Shown here piece by piece: positions 60,998 to 64,000 of a stretch of 64,000 nt of DNA. The notes beneath the pieces were generated by a model, which ran no database searches, was not told the origin of the DNA, and worked only from the letters and a program-made list of their open reading frames with translations. Numbering within the stretch: the stretch's first letter is position 1; each line of letters begins with the position of its first letter. Origin of the DNA: JADHLJ01 sp038146985 (GTDB lineage: Bacteria > Pseudomonadota > Alphaproteobacteria > Thalassobaculales > Thalassobaculaceae); the NCBI GenBank assembly GCA_038146985.1, contig JAYQSQ010000019.1, positions 62,001 through 126,000 on the forward strand, read 5' to 3'. A program made the position numbers and the translations under genes.

Positions 60998-62230
60998 ATG
61001 CACATCCATCTCGATCCGGTCGGCGGGATCGCCGGCGACATGTTCCTGGCGGCGGTGCTGCATGCCTGGCCGGAGCTCGAGACGCCGGTCCTTCAAGCCA
61101 TGCGCGCGGCGGGACTGCCGGAGACCTGGACGGTGGCGGTAGAAAGCGGCGCTTCGGCTGGGATCACCGGCAAGCGGTTGCGGATCTCCGCCGGGACTCC
61201 GGAACACGGACATCGGCACGACCATGATCATCATCACGATCACACTCACGCCACCGGGTCGTTTCGGGACATCCGGACACGTTTGCTCGGTTCAAATCTG
61301 AAGCCCGCCGTTGCCGGGCGGGCGGTGGCGATCTTCCGACTGCTGGCGGAAGCCGAGGGCGAAATCCACGGCAAGCCGGCCGACGACGTGCATTTTCACG
61401 AGATTGCCGACTGGGATTCGATCGCCGACATCGTCGGTGCCGCGGCGGCGATCGAGGCCATCGGAGCCTCGGCCTGGAGTGTTGGGCCGCTTCCGCTGGG
61501 CGGCGGGACGGTGAAGACGGCCCATGGCATCCTGCCGGTGCCGGCGCCGGCGACCGCATTGCTGCTGCGGGGCATGAAGATGATCGATGACGGCGTGCCG
61601 GGTGAGCGGGTGACACCGACAGGCGCGGCAATTCTAGCCTATCTCAAACCCTCCCAGAACGGCAGAGGGCCTGCGGGACGCCTCGCGCGTACAGGTCATG
61701 GTCTAGGGTCACGCAATCTTGAAGGCCGGGCCAACATGTTGCGTCTGCTGGCATTCGAGAGCGTGGCTAAGGATCCGCTGGGGGCCTGGGGCCGGGTTGG
61801 CGAGGTCGGAGTGATTACCTTCGAGGTCGACGATCAGACGCCGGAGGATCTCGCGGCTGGGATCGAGGCGCTGCGGTCGACCGACGGCGTTCTCGATGTG
61901 GTGCAGTCGGCGGTCACCGGCAAGAAGGGGCGCCTTGCGGTTTCCGTCCGCGTGCTCTGCCGAAGCGCAGCGATCGACTCCGTCATCGAGGCCTGCTTTC
62001 TGCAAACGACGACGATCGGCCTCAGATGGCGGATAGAACAGCGGGTCGAGTTGAACCGGGAGGATGTCACCGCTTCCGGCGGCGCTATGGGCGCCAAGCG
62101 GGTGGTGAGGCCTGATGGACAATCGACGACGAAGGTGGACATGGACGCGCTGGCGCGACAGGCTCCTACGCAGGCGGAACGCGCTAGGCTGCGCCGGCTG
62201 GCCGAGGGAGGCGACGATGACGAGCGGTGA
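60998..62230 (+). CDS. larC: Nickel insertion protein LarC (pincer cofactor synthesis)
   Basis: A 410-aa LarC. The start HIHLDPVGGIAGDMFLAA and VHFHEIADWDSIADIVGAA are typical. Residues 70-84 form a His/Asp-rich stretch with nine His (HGHRHDHDHHHDHTH), probably a nickel-binding reservoir. It uses CTP to insert Ni into the sulfur-bearing pincer nucleotide. In Lactobacillus larC is made from two frames by frameshifting; here it is a single frame. It overlaps larE by 14 bases. Confidence 0.92.
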   Translation: MHIHLDPVGGIAGDMFLAAVLHAWPELETPVLQAMRAAGLPETWTVAVESGASAGITGKRLRISAGTPEHGHRHDHDHHHDHTHATGSFRDIRTRLLGSNLKPAVAGRAVAIFRLLAEAEGEIHGKPADDVHFHEIADWDSIADIVGAAAAIEAIGASAWSVGPLPLGGGTVKTAHGILPVPAPATALLLRGMKMIDDGVPGERVTPTGAAILAYLKPSQNGRGPAGRLARTGHGLGSRNLEGRANMLRLLAFESVAKDPLGAWGRVGEVGVITFEVDDQTPEDLAAGIEALRSTDGVLDVVQSAVTGKKGRLAVSVRVLCRSAAIDSVIEACFLQTTTIGLRWRIEQRVELNREDVTASGGAMGAKRVVRPDGQSTTKVDMDALARQAPTQAERARLRRLAEGGDDDER

Positions 62231-63014
62231 TCCCGGCTCCCGGCTTCGATCGGTGATCGACGGTATCGGACCGATGGCGATCGCGCTCAGCGGCGGGGTC
62301 GACAGCATGACCCTGGCCCATGTCGCGCATGAGCGTCTTGGTCCGGGAGCCGTGATGTTCCACGCGCTCTCTCCGGCGGTTCCCGGGGAGGCGAGCGCGC
62401 GCGTGCGCCGTCACGCCGAGACGTCGGGATGGCGCCTGGAGGTGATCAACGCCGGTGAGATGGCGGATCCGCGCTATCTCGAAAACCCGGTCAACCGCTG
62501 CTTCTTCTGCAAGACGAATCTTTATTCCCGGATCGCCGGGCTGACGGACCTGACCATTGCGTCCGGCACCAATACCGATGACCTCGGCGATTTTCGGCCG
62601 GGTCTGGAGGCGGCGCGGGACCATCGGGTACGGCATCCGCATGTGGAAGCCGGTCTGTCGAAGCCGGAAGTTCGCCAGATTGCCCGCGACCTCGGACTTG
62701 ATGATCTGGCGGAACTGCCTGCCGCGCCCTGTCTTTCGAGCCGTATCGAGACGGGCCTCAGGGTCACGGTCGAGCGTCTGGCGCTGGTGGAGGCGGCGGA
62801 AACCGCGCTGCGCGAGATCCTGGGAGGCGGCACGATCCGCTGCCGGGTGCGCGCCGGGGGCGTGGTTGTGGAATTGGGGGAAGATCTGCTCTCACGCCTC
62901 GATGCAGGCACCCGCTCCCGCCTTGATGCCGTCCTTCGCGAACACGCTCACCCGGGCCCCATATCCTACGAGCCTTACCGGATGGGCAGCGCCTTCGTGG
63001 GAGCCCGGCCATGA
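62217..63014 (+). CDS. larE: ATP-dependent sacrificial sulfur transferase LarE
   Basis: A 265-aa PP-loop enzyme: SGGVDSMTLAH (residues 25-35) binds ATP, NRCFFCKTNLYSRI is the second signature, and PCLSSRIETG (C172) aligns with the Cys whose sulfur is sacrificed in the well-studied Lactobacillus enzyme. It inserts the sulfur atoms into the pincer precursor. The ATG at 62217 has GGGAGG upstream and lies in the end of larC; the longer in-frame stretch is not coding. Confidence 0.92.
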   Translation: MTSGDPGSRLRSVIDGIGPMAIALSGGVDSMTLAHVAHERLGPGAVMFHALSPAVPGEASARVRRHAETSGWRLEVINAGEMADPRYLENPVNRCFFCKTNLYSRIAGLTDLTIASGTNTDDLGDFRPGLEAARDHRVRHPHVEAGLSKPEVRQIARDLGLDDLAELPAAPCLSSRIETGLRVTVERLALVEAAETALREILGGGTIRCRVRAGGVVVELGEDLLSRLDAGTRSRLDAVLREHAHPGPISYEPYRMGSAFVGARP

Positions 63015-63703
63015 ATTCTGTTGAACAGGCTGTGTCGGTCCGCTTCGATTTGGAGCGCCGTCGGCGGATCGGCCTCGCAGAGGCGATCCTGGCGGATGTG
63101 AAGTCCCCGGAGCAGATCGCCGAGGGGATTTCCCAGTCGCTGGCCGGCGGCGCGCCGGTGTTGGTGACCCGTCTCTCCGCCGACCAGTTCGGTGCCCTGC
63201 CGGAGAACCAGCGGGCGAAGCTCGATTACGATCCGGTCTCGCGCACGGCGATCAGCGTCGAGATCGCGGTTGGCGCGGGCGCTGCCGAGGTTGCCATCGT
63301 CACGGGCGGCACCGGCGATCTGGGCGCGGCCCGCGAGGCGGCTCGGACACTCGCGTATCACGGCCGGCCCAGCCGGGAAATCGCCGATGTCGGCGTCGCC
63401 GGGCTGTGGCGGCTGATGGAGCATCGTGACGTGATTTCGCAAATGCCCGTCGTGATCGTCTGCGCCGGCATGGAAGGGGCGCTGTTCAGCGTCGTCGGCG
63501 GTCTTGCCAAGGGGGTCGTGATCGCGGTTCCGACATCGAACGGCTATGGCGTTGCCGAAGGCGGCAAGGTGGCTCTTGATTCCGCGCTCGCGAGCTGCGC
63601 GCCGGGCATCGCGGTCTGCAATATCGATAACGGTTACGGTGCGGCCTGCCTTGCACTGAGAGTGCTCGGCGCGCGCGGGTTCGAAAATTTGTCCGGGGGC
63701 TGA
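63011..63703 (+). CDS. larB: Nickel pincer cofactor synthesis protein LarB
   Basis: A 230-aa LarB with its AIR-carboxylase-like C-terminal domain: VTGGTGDLGAAREAARTLAY, DVGVAGLWRLMEHRDVI, VVIVCAGMEGALFSVVGGL and VPTSNGYGV. It carboxylates and hydrolyses nicotinic acid adenine dinucleotide, the first step to the pincer cofactor. It overlaps larE by 4 bases. AGCGG-TTTG-CCGCT (63703-63716) right at its stop is a minimal hairpin between it and the convergent next gene. Confidence 0.92.
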   Translation: MNSVEQAVSVRFDLERRRRIGLAEAILADVKSPEQIAEGISQSLAGGAPVLVTRLSADQFGALPENQRAKLDYDPVSRTAISVEIAVGAGAAEVAIVTGGTGDLGAAREAARTLAYHGRPSREIADVGVAGLWRLMEHRDVISQMPVVIVCAGMEGALFSVVGGLAKGVVIAVPTSNGYGVAEGGKVALDSALASCAPGIAVCNIDNGYGAACLALRVLGARGFENLSGG

Positions 63704-63714
63704 GCGGTTTGCCG

Positions 63715-63975
63715 CTACTCGGCTGGCACGAAAACCCAGGGCCGGCTAGCGGCATCAGTAATCGCCGGAACGCCCGGGTGCGTTTGGTTGGAGAACGGAA
63801 CCGATGATTCCGGTTCGCTCGGCCCCGGGCCGTCTTCCAGTTCCAACAGCCAAAGCGCCGCGTAGGCTTCGACATGGGCGAAAAGCTGAGGATCGTTGGG
63901 CCCGGCGGCTTGGATACTTTCCGCCAACACGCTCATCGCGCTTCGCATCACCGTTCTGGTGTCAACACGTCCCAT
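63715..63975 (-). CDS. Hypothetical protein, 86 aa
   Basis: A small acidic protein starting MGRVDTRTVMRSAMSVLAES, with LFAHVEAYAALWLLELED in the middle and a Pro-rich C-terminus. No known family. Convergent with larB, with 11 bases between stops. The ATG at 63975 is used; a TTG six bases upstream is also in frame. Confidence 0.45.
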   Translation of the reverse strand: MGRVDTRTVMRSAMSVLAESIQAAGPNDPQLFAHVEAYAALWLLELEDGPGPSEPESSVPFSNQTHPGVPAITDAASRPWVFVPAE

Positions 63976-64000
63976 GGTCAAGACCCCTAGCTTCTGCTTC

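Noticed and set aside
1..64000. tRNA, rRNA, CRISPR array, phage attachment sites
   Set aside because: Gaps were read for T-loop (GTTCGA) patterns, regular spaced repeats and integrase genes; none convincing.

Overview
The window looks like chromosome from a GC-rich alphaproteobacterium, probably Rhodospirillales-like. This rests on gene order (short ProS, then LolC/LolD, then DnaE; and rpsB-tsf-pyrH-frr-uppS-cdsA-dxr-rseP-bamA-skp-lpxD-fabZ-lpxA-lpxI-lpxB), on LpxI in place of LpxH, on a MarR protein of the alphaproteobacterial LdtR-like type, and on a GTTC-N7-GTTC SOS box. Taxonomy is inferred from these features and was not tested.

Layout. 0-1 kb: end of a hybrid kinase (Hpt domain) and a single-domain response regulator. 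1-4.4 kb: valine catabolism (acyl-CoA dehydrogenase, 3-hydroxyisobutyryl-CoA hydrolase, 3-hydroxyisobutyrate dehydrogenase). 4.4-12.1 kb: MarR regulator, proS, lolC/lolD, and a dnaE that carries a frameshift and has DnaA-box and SOS-box sequences upstream. 12.1-15.9 kb: small accessory genes and an M81/MlrC-type peptidase. 16.0-17.4 kb: a three-gene cobalt-type nitrile hydratase/thiocyanate hydrolase in which the beta chain is split and the catalytic subunit carries a His-rich tail. 17.4-32.2 kb: one long essential cluster for translation, isoprenoid and phospholipid precursors, outer-membrane assembly and lipid A.

32.4-56.3 kb is accessory and mainly catabolic: an MFS pump, two luciferase-like monooxygenases, hydrolases, an amidase, a ThDP enzyme, a flavin monooxygenase with an NTF2-like domain, a PhyH dioxygenase, a cyclase-family hydrolase, a DUF35-SDR fusion paired with a thiolase-like protein, and an acyl-CoA synthetase. 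A visibly AT-rich insert at about 44.8-46.3 kb holds one orphan TIR-domain protein with an unrecognised N-terminal half, the best candidate here for an undescribed (anti-phage-like) system. A divergent XRE-cupin regulator and tandem-cupin protein share a 25-bp symmetric operator candidate at 49.2 kb.

56.4-64 kb: proline iminopeptidase, a PagL-like lipid A deacylase, a rhomboid protease, small proteins, and a complete larA-larC-larE-larB operon for a nickel-pincer-cofactor racemase and its cofactor. I saw no tRNA, rRNA, CRISPR array or intact insertion sequence. Several palindromic REP-like repeats lie between genes.
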